A DNA stretch of 64,000 nucleotides from Lantana camara (lineage: Eukaryota > Streptophyta > Magnoliopsida > Lamiales > Verbenaceae): assembly GCA_037501455.1 (NCBI GenBank), contig CM074862.1, positions 82,018,001 to 82,082,000 of the forward strand, written 5' to 3'. Each line of letters opens with the position of its first letter. Positions within the stretch are counted from its first letter, which is position 1. The notes beneath the pieces were generated by a model. That model was not told the origin of the DNA, made no database searches, and saw only the letters and a list, made by a program, of their open reading frames with translations. Below, in pieces: positions 21,401 to 33,517 of the stretch. The position numbers were made by a program, and so were the translations under genes.

Positions 21401-21984
21401 TTGACTTTAGTTTGTAAAGGTTGAAAAGTCAAACTTCCTATTGTAGGAGAGAGAAGGTGATTCTTGCAAGACTTGGAGAATAAGTTAAGAACTTATCATT
21501 CCAATTAAATTAATAATTAAATTAGTTAATTAGTGAGCAAGAAAATAAAGTCCACTAGGCTTAGAGAAGCCCTAGTTGGTTCGAACCCCCTAGTACTTTT
21601 ACTAGTGGAGGTGTTTCTCTTATTCTTTAGACCAACACTCATGAACTGTTAAGTTTTTGAGAAAATCCAAAAGAAAAGTTTTCAAAGCAAAATTATCCTA
21701 GCCTAACACAAGCCATAGAACTAGCATTTTTACTCGCTTGATCGTGTTCTAGGTCTAGTCTGGATACGCTTTGGAGGGCTTCTACTTTGGAGTCTAATTC
21801 AAAGGACATTCGAGGGATTTCGCTTAAAGAGTGTTCGTTAGGCGGTAACAGCATCACTAGAAAGCTTCTAACTTTGTAAGTTTCTTAAACACCCTACGAT
21901 ACGATACGAAAATTACAAAGCAAACGATTAAACTTTTGGAAAATTTTAAACTTCCGCTGCTCAACTCTTTCGTGTTTTCCAACA
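21401..21984 (+). mobile_element. copia-2 5' LTR, distal fragment
   Basis: It aligns with the last about 570 bp of the 3' LTR (39861-40429) and ends in the same TTTCCAACA. The boundary with the LINE 5' UTR is at TTGACTTTAG. The only notable difference from the 3' copy is a small 14-bp indel near 21592. Confidence 0.85.
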
Positions 21985-21999
21985 AGGGGTATCAGAGCC
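21985..21999 (+). other. copia-2 primer-binding site (initiator Met tRNA)
   Basis: GGTATCAGAGCC, two to four bases after the LTR end, is complementary to the 3' end of plant initiator methionine tRNA, the usual minus-strand primer of plant copia elements. Confidence 0.85.
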
Positions 22000-22244
22000 A
22001 CCATGCAACGTTCATATTATATCTTTATTGCTTTTGGAATTTTGATTGAAAATTCTTGAATTTGGGTATCAATTACGTATTCTTGGTTTTTAGTTTAAAA
22101 ATGAATCTGTCGGATCAAAATTGTTTCTTGAAATTTTGTGAAAAATTATTTTTGTTTAAATCTGGTTTTAAGTTGTTTGAATCTGATTTGTTTTGAACAA
22201 TTTTAATTCGAAATTGGATTGCTTGAATTTATCGAAATTACGGA

Positions 22245-22570
22245 ACGAGAATCGAAACGGGTTTCGTGCGCGGGATTACGCGCACATGTACCGCACCACC
22301 TTGAGCCCGCACGCGTAAACGTTTAGGCACGCCTAGGCACTGCTGCGCGTTGTTCCTTCCCCCCATGCTGGCAAATCCCGTACGGCATCGTACGGGACTG
22401 CGCACGCAGTGAAGCTGCGTGTCGTGTATGGTACATGCCCACGGTCCTCGCGCGCACCTGTGCGGGAGATGCCGATGGCGTTTGACACCTTGGCGGGCTG
22501 TGTGCGCAGAGCACCTGCTCGCACACGCCTTGTGCGAGCGCTTGCGGGCGACCGCTGCGTGCCTCGCCTA
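22245..22570 (+). other. GC-rich, CpG-dense island in copia-2 leader
   Basis: It stands out from leader sequence that is AT-rich on both sides. It is full of GCGC, CGCACG and TGCGCAC runs and contains the inverted repeat CCCGTACG-GCAT-CGTACGGG (8-bp stem). The counterpart in copia-1 lies outside the window, so conservation cannot be judged. It could be a structured packaging or translation-control region or a captured fragment. The ORFs in it look incidental. Confidence 0.5.
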
Positions 22571-23712
22571 GGGTTTTTCGGACACCATTTTTTGTTTCGT
22601 GTTTTTCAAGTTTTGTGAAATCCTGTTTTGAAAATTTGATTTTAATTTTAAAATTTGATTTTAATTTTATAAAATTATTTACTTGAAATAATTATAAAAT
22701 TTGGGATTTTATGAATTAAAGTCATGTTCTTATTTTTCGAGAAAATATTAAATATCACTTTGAATGATATTTTTGACAAAAATTTAATTTTGAATTAATT
22801 ATGGTTTTGTCATGATCCAAAGTTCCATTTTGAATAAATTCTTGAATAATGAACTAATATTCAAATTACTTAAGTTAGTTGTAACTTGAAGTCAAGGGAA
22901 TTTTAAATTTAATGGGTAAATTTAAATTCAAGCGGAATCATGCTAGTTTAGGTGGTCATGGGTTAGTTTTATGTATATTTTGAATTCTGCACATGGATGA
23001 TTTCAATTGGAGTCGGAGACCCATAGTTGCGCGTTTTCAATTGGGGTTGTAGCCCTACTTATGTGCATACTGTTATGTGTTTATTATGTGAATTTCCTTA
23101 TTCTTGTCTTTTGGGCCGGGGTATGCCCCGTGTATTTGTCTATGGCCAATATGAAAATTGAGCCATATCACTTTATGTAAAGAGATTAGAACTTAGGAAG
23201 TGAGATTTTATTTTCATTTTGGAGACAAGCACCCATGGAATAAGAAGGATCCACAAGGAGCACTTGAAGAACGGTGGCTATAAGAAGACCCCTAAAAAAT
23301 GTTTAGGAGGGGTTTCTATTAAATGTAATAGATAGGGTGTTTTTCCATTAAATTTTGTACCCCTACGTGATATGAATTGTCTTATGTGGCATGAATGTTA
23401 GAACTAGTGATTTTGGAGTGGCTCCCAAAATCACATATAAGATAGGATACCAACGATCATCTCATAATTAGTATTATGCTAGGACATGTTATCTGCTAAT
23501 TGCTTCTGTGATGCATTTTATGTAAAACTGCATTAAACAAGACAATTAAAATTTGGATAACATTAGATGTTGGTGAGGTCATTCCAGACAACTCTCTGGA
23601 AATTCAAAAATCCCTTTATTAAATATTGAGCAATTTCAAATAAATAGGTATTTTATCACGGTAATAAAATCTCTAGCATTCCATCAATAGGATTTAGGAC
23701 TTAATAAGTGAA

Positions 23713-24061
23713 ACTAATTGCTGACTCACGAGTCATGGGGTAATTAGTGTAGCTTATTAACTCTTAGTTTCCTAATTAATTATTTTATATAATTAATATT
23801 TCTTGACCATTTTAGAACGGGCGATGTCTCACGAGTCGTGGGTTGTTCCGTACTAAGTTTGGTTGAGATATTATGATTGATGGGTCCTCCTCAACACTAA
23901 AGTAGATATGGATGTCTCACGAGTCGTGGGTCCATGATCGAAAGATTAGTGATGCAAAAATATTACTAGGAATTTCATGGGGATGGAATCGGAAATTCGT
24001 ACCTACCTAAAGATTCTTAGATTTTGGATGTCTCACGAGTCATGGGTCCAAAACTAAGAAT
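23713..24061 (+). repeat. array of four GAGTC-loop stem-loops (copia-2 leader)
   Basis: Cores of the form GTCTCACGAGTCRTGGG with flanking arms 23713-23719/23742-23748 (7 perfect pairs), 23817-23821/23847-23851, 23907-23912/23931-23936 and 24013-24028/24047-24061. The last has a 15-bp arm pair, perfect except for one bulged A at 24021. Order, spacing and the GAGTC loop match copia-1, but arms and inner stems differ and mostly remain paired. Confidence 0.78.
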
Positions 24062-24193
24062 ACTTGTGATCCTAGTACCCATTGACAAAATAAGTTTCTT
24101 CTAAAGTCGTTTGGGATTTATAGACTTTTTAAAAACACTGGGAAAATATATTTCTAAAGACCTTGATAATATGTAATCGTTATTATTCAGTAT

Positions 24194-24395
24194 CTCTAAT
24201 ACACCGACACTTCTAAAAATATCAATTTGTCGTGTCGTGTCGTGTCGTGTCGTGTCGTGTCGTGTCGTGTCGTGTCGTGTCGTGTCGGACACCGTGTCCG
24301 ACACTTCTCACGTGGAAAATTCACAAAAGAATCCGTGTCACCGTATTCGTGTCGTGTCGTATCCGTGTCGCCGTGTCCGTATCCATGCATCATAG
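24194..24395. mobile_element. pentamer-repeat MITE (copy 1), hAT-type
   Basis: A 202-bp insertion is flanked by the 8-bp duplication TTCAGTAT (24186-24193, 24396-24403). The copia-1 leader has the empty site. Imperfect terminal inverted repeats (CTMTRATRCAYSGAYAC type) are shared with copy 2 at 48698-48840. The interior holds 13 tandem CGTGT units (24231-24295) followed by GGACACCGTGTCCGACAC, an inverted repeat. The 8-bp TSD suggests mobilisation by a hAT transposase. Confidence 0.85.
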
Positions 24396-24463
24396 TTCAG
24401 TATGCACATGATTTCTCTGTTTTTCCATTTAAGTTGTAGTTATGTGATTCTTTACATTTTGAA

Positions 24464-26391
24464 ATGGCAACCAAAAACCCTTTGGTATCCATCCTCGAAT
24501 CAAACAAGTTGACGGGGCCCAATTACTCTGATTGGCTTCGTAATCTAAAGATAGTTTTAGATTCTGAAAAGAAAAGATATGTTTTCTTCGAGGGAGGGCC
24601 TGTCGCCGAAGGCAAGGCTCTGGCTCGGGCCGAAAGAGAGGCAATCACGAAATGGTCTGAAGATAATCTTCAAGCCCGTTGCCTCATGTTGGCCAACATG
24701 TCTCCGAATATGCAAAGGTAACATAAGTCTATTGAAAACGCTTGGGAGATTTATGACCATCTCGAGCAATTGTAACACCCCAAGTAGCATGTTCTAAGGT
24801 ACAACACCTCTAAGGAGCTCTTTCATCTCAGAATGAAAGAAGGTACAAGTGTCCATGAGCACGGTCTCAAGTTTCTTACTTTGAACGAGAAACTGACCTC
24901 CATGAAAATGCCACTGAGTGAAGAACTCGTTGTGGACTTGTTGCTCCCATCGCTTCCACCATCATTCAATCCTTTCGTGCTAAAATTCAACATGAATCAT
25001 CCTTATGCTACTGTAGATGAGTTGATTAGTTAGCTTGTGACTACTGAAGACACGGTCAAGAAGGATCATAAGGTAATGATGGTCACTTCCTCTTCTAGGT
25101 CTTCTAAAGGCAAAGGGAAGAAAGTTCCCAATAAGAAGGGATCTCTTAAACCCAAAAAAGGGGTTAAAAAGAGAAAGACCAAGAAGAAAAAGGATCAGAG
25201 AGAGGACGTTTGCCACCATTGTGGCAAGAAAGGGCATTGGAAGAGGAACTGGCAAGAGTACAAGGATACTCTAAAGAAAGGTGCGTTTATTGTTGAAGTA
25301 AATCTATCTATTGATTCTAATTCTTGGGTACTTGATACCGGCTGTGTAGCTCATATATGTAATGATGTATAGATGCTAAATGAGGTTCGGCAGCTCGAAG
25401 AAGGAGAATGCGTCTTGAATTGGGAATGGATCAAGCGTTTAAGCTCAAGCCATCGGGACGTGTAGATTAGATTTAGGTGTCTTTACTTTAGTTTTGAACA
25501 AAGTCCTTTATATACCTTCTATTACTCGTAATATCATTTCCATTCCAATACTTGATTGGGAAGGTTTTGAGACTTTTTCTACAAATGGAAACTTTTATCT
25601 TAAGAAGAATAAAACTTCCATTTTGCTTGGTACATTATCTAATGGACTTTATACAACTAAAGACACTAATATTTTGAATCTACAACAATTGAACAAAGGC
25701 AAAAGAGGTGACAAGATCTCGGTTTCTTTATGGCACGTATGTTTAGGGCATATTTCCAAAGATAGGATTGCTAAGTTAACTAATTTAGGATCATTCTATG
25801 ATAATGAACTTAAAGAGTTAACTCATTGTGAATCATGTCTTAAAGGAAAAATGGCCAAAACCCCATTTAATGGTAAAGTAGGACGCACTACTAAAGTATT
25901 GGATTTAATCCATACTGATGCCTGTGGACCACTTAGTGTAAGTACGAGAAACAATCATCAGTATTTCATAACCTTCATAGACGACTTTAGTCGTTTTGGT
26001 TATGTGTACTTAATGAAGTATAAATCCGAAGCCTTTGAGAAATTCTTGGAATTTCAAAAGGAGGTTGAGAACCAAATTGGTCACAAGTTTAAGACAATTC
26101 TATCTGATCGAGGTGGCGAATATCTAAGAGACGAATTCCTTAGTCATCTCAGAGATAATGGAATTATCTCTCTGTGACTCCTCCGGGAACTCCTCAATTA
26201 AATAGAGTTTCGGAGAGAAGGAACAGAACCTTACTTGATATGGTTCGTCCCATGATGAGTTTCACTGAATTGCCACCTTCATTCTGGGGTTATACCCTGG
26301 AATCAGCAATTAAGATTTTGAATCTTGTTCCCTCTAAATCTGTACCCAAAACCCCATTTGATATGTGGTTTGGCAAAATCCCTAACTATTC
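24464..26391 (+). pseudogene. copia-2 gag-pol, first part (GAG, protease, integrase)
   Basis: It starts MATKNPLVSILESNKLTGPN like copia-1 and is collinear with it up to the integrase C-terminal region (SKSVPKTPFDMW). Lesions: stops near 24719, 24774, 24794, 25034 and 25370, a frameshift near 25420, and a change near 26175. The zinc knuckle has lost its last Cys (CHHCGKKGHWKRNW). Protease DTGCVAH and integrase RLGH-equivalent (CLGHISKDR), CESCLKG and LSDRGGEY remain recognisable. It is cut at 26391 by the chromovirus LTR and resumes at 36694, with about 225 bp (relative to copia-1) missing. Confidence 0.88.
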
Positions 26392-28817
26392 TTTTTCCTC
26401 CAGGCGGTGGACGGGTTTGCAAGGCCCGGCCACCTCATTCATTGACCAGTGGGGTTTCATGAGTTCCCCGAAGGCGCTCAGCTTCTTTTCCTCGCTAATC
26501 TCCTAGCGAGTTCCGGACTCTGTAAATTGGTGGAACTAGTTTACTGGTTCACCGTCAGCCCGAGCTTCCCCGGATAGCCACGTACACTAAGTCTCAGGGC
26601 CCCCATTCGTGCATTCATTCAACTCGCCAAAACATTAGATAGGGATTCAAGAAGGGCTACACGTTCAAAATCATTTACTCTAAAAGACTCGATATATTTA
26701 TATATAGTACTTTTGGTTTAAATCTTTTGCATATTGGAAGGTATATATCGGGTCAAGTAAATATTAGAAGAGAAACCCACCTTAGAAGGCAAAAGAAATG
26801 GCAAGAACCTCACTGCTCGTCCTCTCCTCCGACTGGACCCGAATCTGTGCAAACAAGGTGAAGTGAGACTCAGATGACCACATAAGATGCACGGCGGTGT
26901 AATGAGTATGATATGAATGCATAAGAGATAATATTATGTCATGGAGATGTTCATGTGCACGATTAATGCCTTTAAAGCATAAACACACGCAATTCATTCA
27001 TTCAAGGAAGCGCTCATATCCGTTCGAGTTATAACTTTCACATTTCATATCAAATCAACCCGAGAATTTCATAGAAAGATCATAACATATACTTTAACAT
27101 GTATATCATTCATACAATTCATAAAACAAGATAAAACTTATCATTTAGGGTCCATAAGGGTAGCAAGGAACCATGCATGCACGTACTTGGAGCAATGAAG
27201 ATATAATAAATCATAACTCGTAAAATATTCCATGAAATCATACCATACTTCATAACACATAAGTTAATACATAATATGACATGTTAATGAAGTCTATGAA
27301 CCGAAAACGAGCCGAGAAAACCATGCAAAATGTGTTAAATTTTTGAAATTGCATGCATGAGGTGAGATGGTCGCGGTTGCGACCTATTTCCTTCATGAAA
27401 TGGTAGCGGCCACTACCTCAATTTTTGTCCGAATTTTTCATGAATAGAAAGAGTACGTGAGAAGGCCAAAATTGAGTCATGGCCGTGACATGAAATGTGT
27501 ACAAATCAGGTCACGGGCGCGACCTGAAAGTCAAGAAAAATCAAATATGGGTCGTGGCCGCTACCAAGTTTGTTCTTGGTTCGATCGCGGCCGTGGCCTA
27601 CACGAAACAGCAGCAGTTCGCAGCAAAAACAGAGCATGAACGACACAAAGCTTCAACCCACAATATGCTAACATGCTCAGGTTCAAATGAGCAACAAAAG
27701 GGCAACAACTCAGTCCTAAAACAACACTTAAACTTGCACCAAAGCTATCATACATGAGTGAGGAGGGAGGGAGATCATTTCATTCAATTTCTTCCAAGTT
27801 TTCATTAATGGAATCTCACTTAATACTCAACTACCATAAAATACATGTTCATAAATGAAATAAGGAAGTTAAATTGATCACTTTCATGCTTTAAATCAAT
27901 CAAAAGCTCCAAGGAATTAAAGAGATCAAGAAATGGCTCCAAAACCTAACTATTCAATCATATCCTCAAAACTCCATGAATACAAGCTCAAAATTTGGGA
28001 TGCATGGTTCCAAATGATCAAAATTGAATGGATATTACAATCCTATACTAACCTCTTGAATTGGTTGAAGGTTGGAAGAGATTTGAGCTCAAAATCTCGA
28101 AAATGGGCAAAGTGGCGAAATGGAACTGGAGAGCAAGGCTTTGGCTGAGTTTTTCTCCTTTATTTGAGTGTGATTCGAATTGTGGCTGTTAGTGGCTGAT
28201 ACAGGCTTGAACTAGGGTTCCAAAAAGTCCAACCATGGTTAATTTGGTCAAGTATGGTGGGAGTTATGGCAAAAATGGCTAAGGGTGGCATTTTTGCGGG
28301 CGAGTCTCTTTTCGGTTGAATTTTGGGGGTTTAAATAGGCTTAGAAAAATATAAGGCTTGGTTCATTGAACTCAAATCGTCAATATGAGTCCAACAAAGT
28401 TGATAGAACCCGAATCTAAGTTTCCGAGCTCAAGATATCACACTCGGAACCAAGGGTGCGCTAGTTGCTCGTTAGCCACCGTTTTGGTTCCAAAACTCAA
28501 AATAAATTCAAAACTCAATCAAACGAATCGGAAAATGTAAAAAGAGCATATATACACGTTCATAACACACCTATCTCCAACATATCAAATTTTCACAAAT
28601 TTTCGAATTCAAATCATATAGAAACGACACGCAAACTTGTTACATAAGTGCATATAGTTCAAGAATTCATATAAATTCCAATTCAATTAATTCATATATT
28701 CAAGAATTTCAAATAATAAGAAAGTAAAACATATAATCACGTAATTATAATAATTTAAATGTGCAAATAGTGAGCACATAAATTATACATGTACGGCCGA
28801 AATATCGAGGCGTCACA
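26392..28817 (-). mobile_element. chromovirus 3' LTR, truncated
   Basis: It corresponds to 34264-36693 of the 5' LTR and ends on the plus strand in CGAGGCGTCACA. ORF-like stretches starting MAPKPNYSIISSKL and MRRPKLSHGRDMK occur in both LTRs, but they are part of the LTR and show no known domain. It contains palindrome-pair cluster C. Confidence 0.85.
27369..27598 (-). repeat. palindrome-pair cluster C (chromovirus 3' LTR)
   Basis: Units start at 27369/27402, 27475/27509 and 27550/27583: three pairs spaced 33, 34 and 33 bp. Several units differ from the consensus by balanced changes (GGTAGC...CTACC, AGTCATGG...GTGACA). Confidence 0.85.
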
Positions 28818-28832
28818 ACCTCTCCCCCTTAA
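28818..28832 (-). other. chromovirus polypurine tract
   Basis: The minus strand reads TAAGGGGGAGAGGT immediately before the TGTGACG start of the 3' LTR, 19 bp beyond the pol stop. This is the expected plus-strand primer. Confidence 0.85.
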
Positions 28833-28850
28833 AAGAATCCGTCCTTAAAT

Positions 28851-30300
28851 TCACTGATTGTCCAAAAACAACTCAGGGTGGAATTTTCTCATCTTATCCT
28901 CCGTCTCCCACGTAGCTTCCTCCGTTTTATCACTTCTCCACAAAACTTTAACTTGTGGGATTTGCCGATTTCTGAGTTCTTGAAATTTTCGAACCATAAT
29001 CTTAACCGGTTTCTGAATGAAGGTGAGGTTAGGATCAAGTTCCATTTCTTCAAAGGGTAGGATCTCGGACTCATCCGGGTAATACTTCCGGAGTTGAGAA
29101 ACGTGAAATACGTTGTGAATTCCAGTTATACTCGGAGGTAGGTCCAAACGGTAGGTTGTATCCCCAATCTTCTCAAGAATCTCAAACGGGCCTAAATAAC
29201 GGGGATTTAATTTCCCTCCTTTCCCAATCCTTGCGAACCCTTTTCTTGGAGAAGCCTTTAGGAAGACTCTATCTCCCACTTCGAACTCAAGACTTTTCCT
29301 TCGACGATCGACATAGCTTTTTTATCTATCTTGAGCCGCTTTCATCCGTTGTTGAATCAACTGGACTTTATCAATTGCCTCTTGCACGGCCCCCTCTTTT
29401 CACTCCTTCATGCTTGGTCCAATTCCATTCTTCTAAGTCGAAGAACAACGGAGATCTACATTTTCTTTTGTAAAGAGCTTCATAGGGTGCTGTTCTTATC
29501 GAGGCTTGGTAGCTATTATATGGAAACTCGATCAATGATAACTGCTCATTCCAAGAGCTCTGGAATTCCAAGGCACACGCTCTTAGCATATCCTCTAAAT
29601 ACTTGATCAACCTTTCAGATTGCCCGTCCGTTTGAGGATGAAAAGCGGTGCTAAAATGAAGTCTTGACCCCAAATTCCTTTGTAACTCTTGCCAAAATCC
29701 AGAGATAAACCTTGGGTCCCGATTTGATACAATACTTGCCGGCACTCCATGAAGTCGAACAATCTCATCACAATATTTCTTAGCCAGTTTCGTCACTTTA
29801 TCGGACATCCGGATGGCAAGGAAATGTGCCGACTTTGTCAATCGATCCACGATCACCCAAATTCCGTCAAGGCCACCCTTCACTCTAGGGAGACCCGAAA
29901 CGAAATCCATCGCCACTTGTTGCCATTTCCATTCCGGGATAGGTAACGGTTGAAGTAGCCCTGACGGTTTCTGATGCTCAGCTTTCACTAGCTGTCAGGT
30001 CATGCAATACTCCACGAAATTGATTACATCCTTCTTGAGTCCATTCCACCAATAATATTACTTCAAATCCTTATACATTTTATTCCCTCCGGGATGTATC
30101 AAATAAGCTAACCGGTGTGCTTCCTCAAGTATAACCTGTTTCAACTCTTTCGGTACAACCCCTCTAGTCTTGAACCTTAGAATCCGGTGTCATCAAATCC
30201 AAACGGACACTCTGGATCAATTCTTGCTTTCTCAGCTAATCTCTGAACCTCGGGATCCACTCTCTGTGCCTCAAACAATTTCTGTTGGAGATCCGGTTAA
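28851..30300 (-). pseudogene. chromovirus integrase and chromodomain
   Basis: The HHCC region is degraded (EAHRLAYLIHPGGNKMYKDL, then NFVEYCMT followed by TGA where Cys is expected, near 29990). The catalytic core is well preserved: EWKWQQVAMDFVSGLPRVKG, VDRLTKSAHFLAIR, SNRDPRF and FHPQTDGQSERLIKYLEDML. After a break near 29370 the C-terminal part MGDRVFLKASPRKGF, GPFEILEKIGDTTYRLDLPP and HNVFHVSQLRKYYPDES follows, ending with VLWRSDKTEEATWETEDKMR and FHPELF. The TEEATWE block is the chromodomain-type tail of the Tekay/Del group, thought to guide insertion to heterochromatin. Confidence 0.88.
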
Positions 30301-30317
30301 ATCATGATATTAGAGAC

Positions 30318-32194
30318 TCAAGCCTTCAACTTAATCGACTCTAACTCATCTCCAACACTCACTTCTACATTAGACACGCTAGCCTTCCTACTAAGCGCAT
30401 CCGCGACCACATTGGCTTTACCGGGATGGTATTTAATTGTACAATCATAGTTCTCGAGAAATTCCATCCAACACCTTTGTCTCATGTTTAGCTCCTTCTG
30501 AGAAAATAGGTACTGGAGACTCTTGTGATCGGAAAAGATCTCAAACGAAAATCCATAGAGATAATGCATCCATTTTCCCAAAGCAAATACCATTGCTGCG
30601 AGTTCGAGATCATGCGTGGGATAGTTCTTTTCGTGTTCTTTCAACTTCCTAGAGGCATAAGCAATCACTTTTCCATTCTGCATTAATACACAACCCAAAC
30701 CTTCCTTAGAGGCATCCGTAAAAACCGTATACCCTTCGTTACCTTCAAGAAGTGCTAACACAGGTGCGGTGGTTAACTTCTCCTTCAATAATTGAAAGCT
30801 TGCCTCACAAGCCATATCCCACTCAAATTTAGCCCCTTTCTTAGTCAATCGGGTTAAAAGGGTAGCAATTTTCGAAAGTCCTGCACGAATCTCCGATAAT
30901 AACCAGCCAAACCCAAAAAACTTCTTACATCTGAGGCATTCGTCGGAGTTTGCCACTATAAAACTGTCTCAATTTTCGAAGGATCTACTTCCAAACCCTT
31001 ACTTGACACGACGTGGCCTAGAAAAGTAACCCAGTCAATCCAAAATTCACACTTACTAAACTTCGGATACAACCGGTGCTCTCTCAATGTATCCAACACT
31101 AATCTGAGATGTCGGGCATGATCTTCAACTATCCGTGAATACACAAGAATGTCATCGATAAAGATCACCACGAACTTATCAAGATAGAGACGGAAAATTG
31201 TATGCATCATATCCATAAATGTTGCATGAGCATTAGTTAACCCAAAAGGCATCACTATAAACTCATAATGTCCATACCGGGTCTTGAATCCTGTCTTTGG
31301 GATATCTTCCTCCCGGATTTTCAACTGATAATACCCTTGTCTTAAATCCAGTTTCGAGTACACCCCTGAACCTTGCAATATGTCAAATAAATCCTAGATG
31401 TGGGGCAATGGGTACTTATTCTTTACGGTCATCTGATTCAATTCTGTGTAGTCTATGCACATTCTCAACGTCCCGTCCTTCTTCTTAACAAAAAGAACCG
31501 GAGCACCCCAAGGAGATGAACTCGGTCGAATATATCTAATTTTAAGCAACTCTTCAAGTTGGATCTTCAATTCTTTCAACTCTGCTGGAGCCATTCGGTA
31601 AGGAGTCTTGGAATACTGTTCTGATCCCGGATATAGATCAATTACAAATTCAATCTCCCGGTCTGGCGGTAGAGAACCCAAATTCTCCGAAAATACATCC
31701 GGATATTCCTTCACCATAGTTGTCTCCTTAAACCGTGATTGATCCTTCGTTCTATTAAGAAGATGGGCAATAAATCCCATGGCTCCATCCCTTACTAACT
31801 TGTGGGCTTCTGTGAACGACAACAAAGGTACCGTCTTCAACCCGATTCCCACCATAATTTCTTCACCCAACTTAATCTTCTTTGCAAAATAATCAATCGT
31901 AGCCCGGTGCTTGAACAACCAATCCATTCCCAAAATTACCCTATATTTCTTCATCGGCATAACAATAAAATCGGCGGAGTAATCTTTACCTTCCAAAATA
32001 ACCGAACATTCCCGAACCACCTGATCAGTTTCAAGACTTCCCCCGAGAGGGGAAGTAACAACATAACAAGAATGTATACAAGTAACAGACAAGCATAAAC
32101 TAGCAGCTAGTCCAGAAGAAATAAAGGAATGCATAGCACCCGGATCGAAAAGTGCATGTATGTTAATGTTATGTATGCAAACGGTACCTTCCAC
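30318..32194 (-). pseudogene. chromovirus protease, reverse transcriptase and RNase H
   Basis: The protease has [15 protein letters not shown] and [11 protein letters not shown] follows: [33 protein letters not shown], a stop after KNKYPLPHI (near 31394), then [29 protein letters not shown] and the catalytic FIDDILVYS. After a shift near 30956, the RNase H region has [20 protein letters not shown] and [15 protein letters not shown] plus DALSRK. Catalytic residues are largely present but the frame is broken at least twice. Confidence 0.88.
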
Positions 32195-33301
32195 GACGAC
32201 AGTAAGGTCGGCCTCTACATTCTGCTTCTCGCCCTCGAGCCTGAATTAGGGGCCTCTGAACTACAGCTTGATAACCCGAATTCTTGTCGGGACAAGTATT
32301 TGCCATGTGAGTTCCCTTGCCACAAATGAGACATAGACCCAATCTTTTTTGGCAAGTGTTGTAAGAGTGGGTCGGTCCACCATAATAAGTACATGGTGGT
32401 ATGTCCCGTCGATCCCCTTTTTGAACTGGTGGTGCTAGTGGCTTGAAAGCGGGTCCGGATGTGCAGGGCTTCTTGTTCAGGCCCTTGCTTGGTGGAGTGG
32501 AATAAGTAATCGGTTTCTTACCTGGATTAAATCCCGATCCCGAGCCCTATCCAGAACTATAAGTACTCCTCCGGCTTATGACTCTATCCTCAACTTTTAA
32601 TGCTTTTGATGTTGTTTTCACCCACGTGCTCGTGTTAAAGGCCTCAATAGCCGTTTGAATATCCGGTCTCAATCCCTGAACAAATTGCATTGCCTTGCGT
32701 GCATCATCATCTATAATATTCGGAGGATAGCGAACTAATCTATCAAACTCTGAGATATATTCCGAGACAGTCTGATTCCCTTGCTTCAATTCCATGAATT
32801 CCTTTAGTCTTCGAGTTCTTGCAGAAGAGGGGATGAATTTTTTTTGGAATTCCCGGACAAATACATCCCAATCAACCTCTTCCCCGGCGGCATCTAATTG
32901 GATCTTGTTTGTTTCCCACCAAGAATAAGCTTGTCCCTGTAATAAAGCAATAGTGCACCTCGCCTTTTCTTGAGAACCGCAAGGGATAAGCTCCCAAGTC
33001 CGCTCAATCTCCTTAAGGCATTGCTCGGCTTGTGCATCATTCCCAGAATAAAATTTAGGAGGATTCTGATTCCTAACCTCCCTATATACCGTATTCCTCC
33101 TTCTTGAACAAGTGCCGGTACCGGTGCATATGGTACCGGTGGAACATAATCCCGAAGCCTCTGATCAATAATATTTATCACCAAGTTAACAAAAGCCTCA
33201 GCTTGTGGTTGTTGTGGGGGTGGTTGTTGTTGAGAAGAAGGAGAACGATCACGGCGACGGCGCAGTTCTGCAGATCGATCCCTGTATCTTCTCGAAGGCA
33301 T
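32195..33301 (-). pseudogene. chromovirus gag
   Basis: The ATG at 33301 gives MPSRRYRDRSAELRRRRDRS followed by a Gln/Pro-rich stretch. A frameshift near 33100 leads to the retrotransposon-gag region (QGQAYSWWETN, WDVFVREFQKKFIPSSART, FMELKQGNQTVSEYISEFDR). A stop near 32547 and a CCHC knuckle CLICGKGTHMANTC (about 32287-32330) follow. Gag is broken by at least two lesions. Leader and PBS lie immediately upstream (33302-33509). Confidence 0.83.
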
Positions 33302-33497
33302 CCTATAAGATAAAACACTGAAATGCATGCTATGTTTAGTTCATGCATGAAAATACAAGATAATTCAATCAAAATGCAAGAAATAAGCACATAAGCATGT
33401 AAGAAATGCACAAGAATCACATTGACAAATAATTCCTAAAGCCGTATGACTTAGCCAGACTCAATACGACACCAGAGCCCGGGTTTTATAACTCGAA

Positions 33498-33509
33498 GCT
33501 CTGATACCA
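33498..33509 (-). other. chromovirus primer-binding site (initiator Met tRNA)
   Basis: The minus strand reads TGGTATCAGAGC eight bases after the LTR end (CTACA), a perfect complement to the initiator Met tRNA 3' end. It fixes the orientation and the inner border of the 5' LTR. Confidence 0.92.
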
Positions 33510-33517
33510 CTTAAGGA

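Larger units (their letters stand above)
22000..24463 (+). mobile_element. copia-2 5' untranslated leader
   Basis: About 2.27 kb once the MITE and its duplication are removed. It has a GC-rich island (22245-22570), the conserved CGGGG-TATG-CCCCG hairpin (23117-23130) and the four GAGTC stem-loops. Only the part from roughly 22700 has a counterpart in copia-1. No protein-coding ORF is shared between the two copies. Confidence 0.8.

Noticed and set aside
24231..24295. CGTGT array considered as a CRISPR-like or telomere-like repeat
   Set aside because: There are no spacers, the unit is 5 bp and the array is bounded by MITE ends and an 8-bp TSD. Plant telomere repeat is TTTAGGG.
24196..24439. 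ORFs of VSCRVVSCRV and HDTTRHDTTR type
   Set aside because: Pure translation of the CGTGT pentamer array in the MITE. It is not a coding repeat protein.
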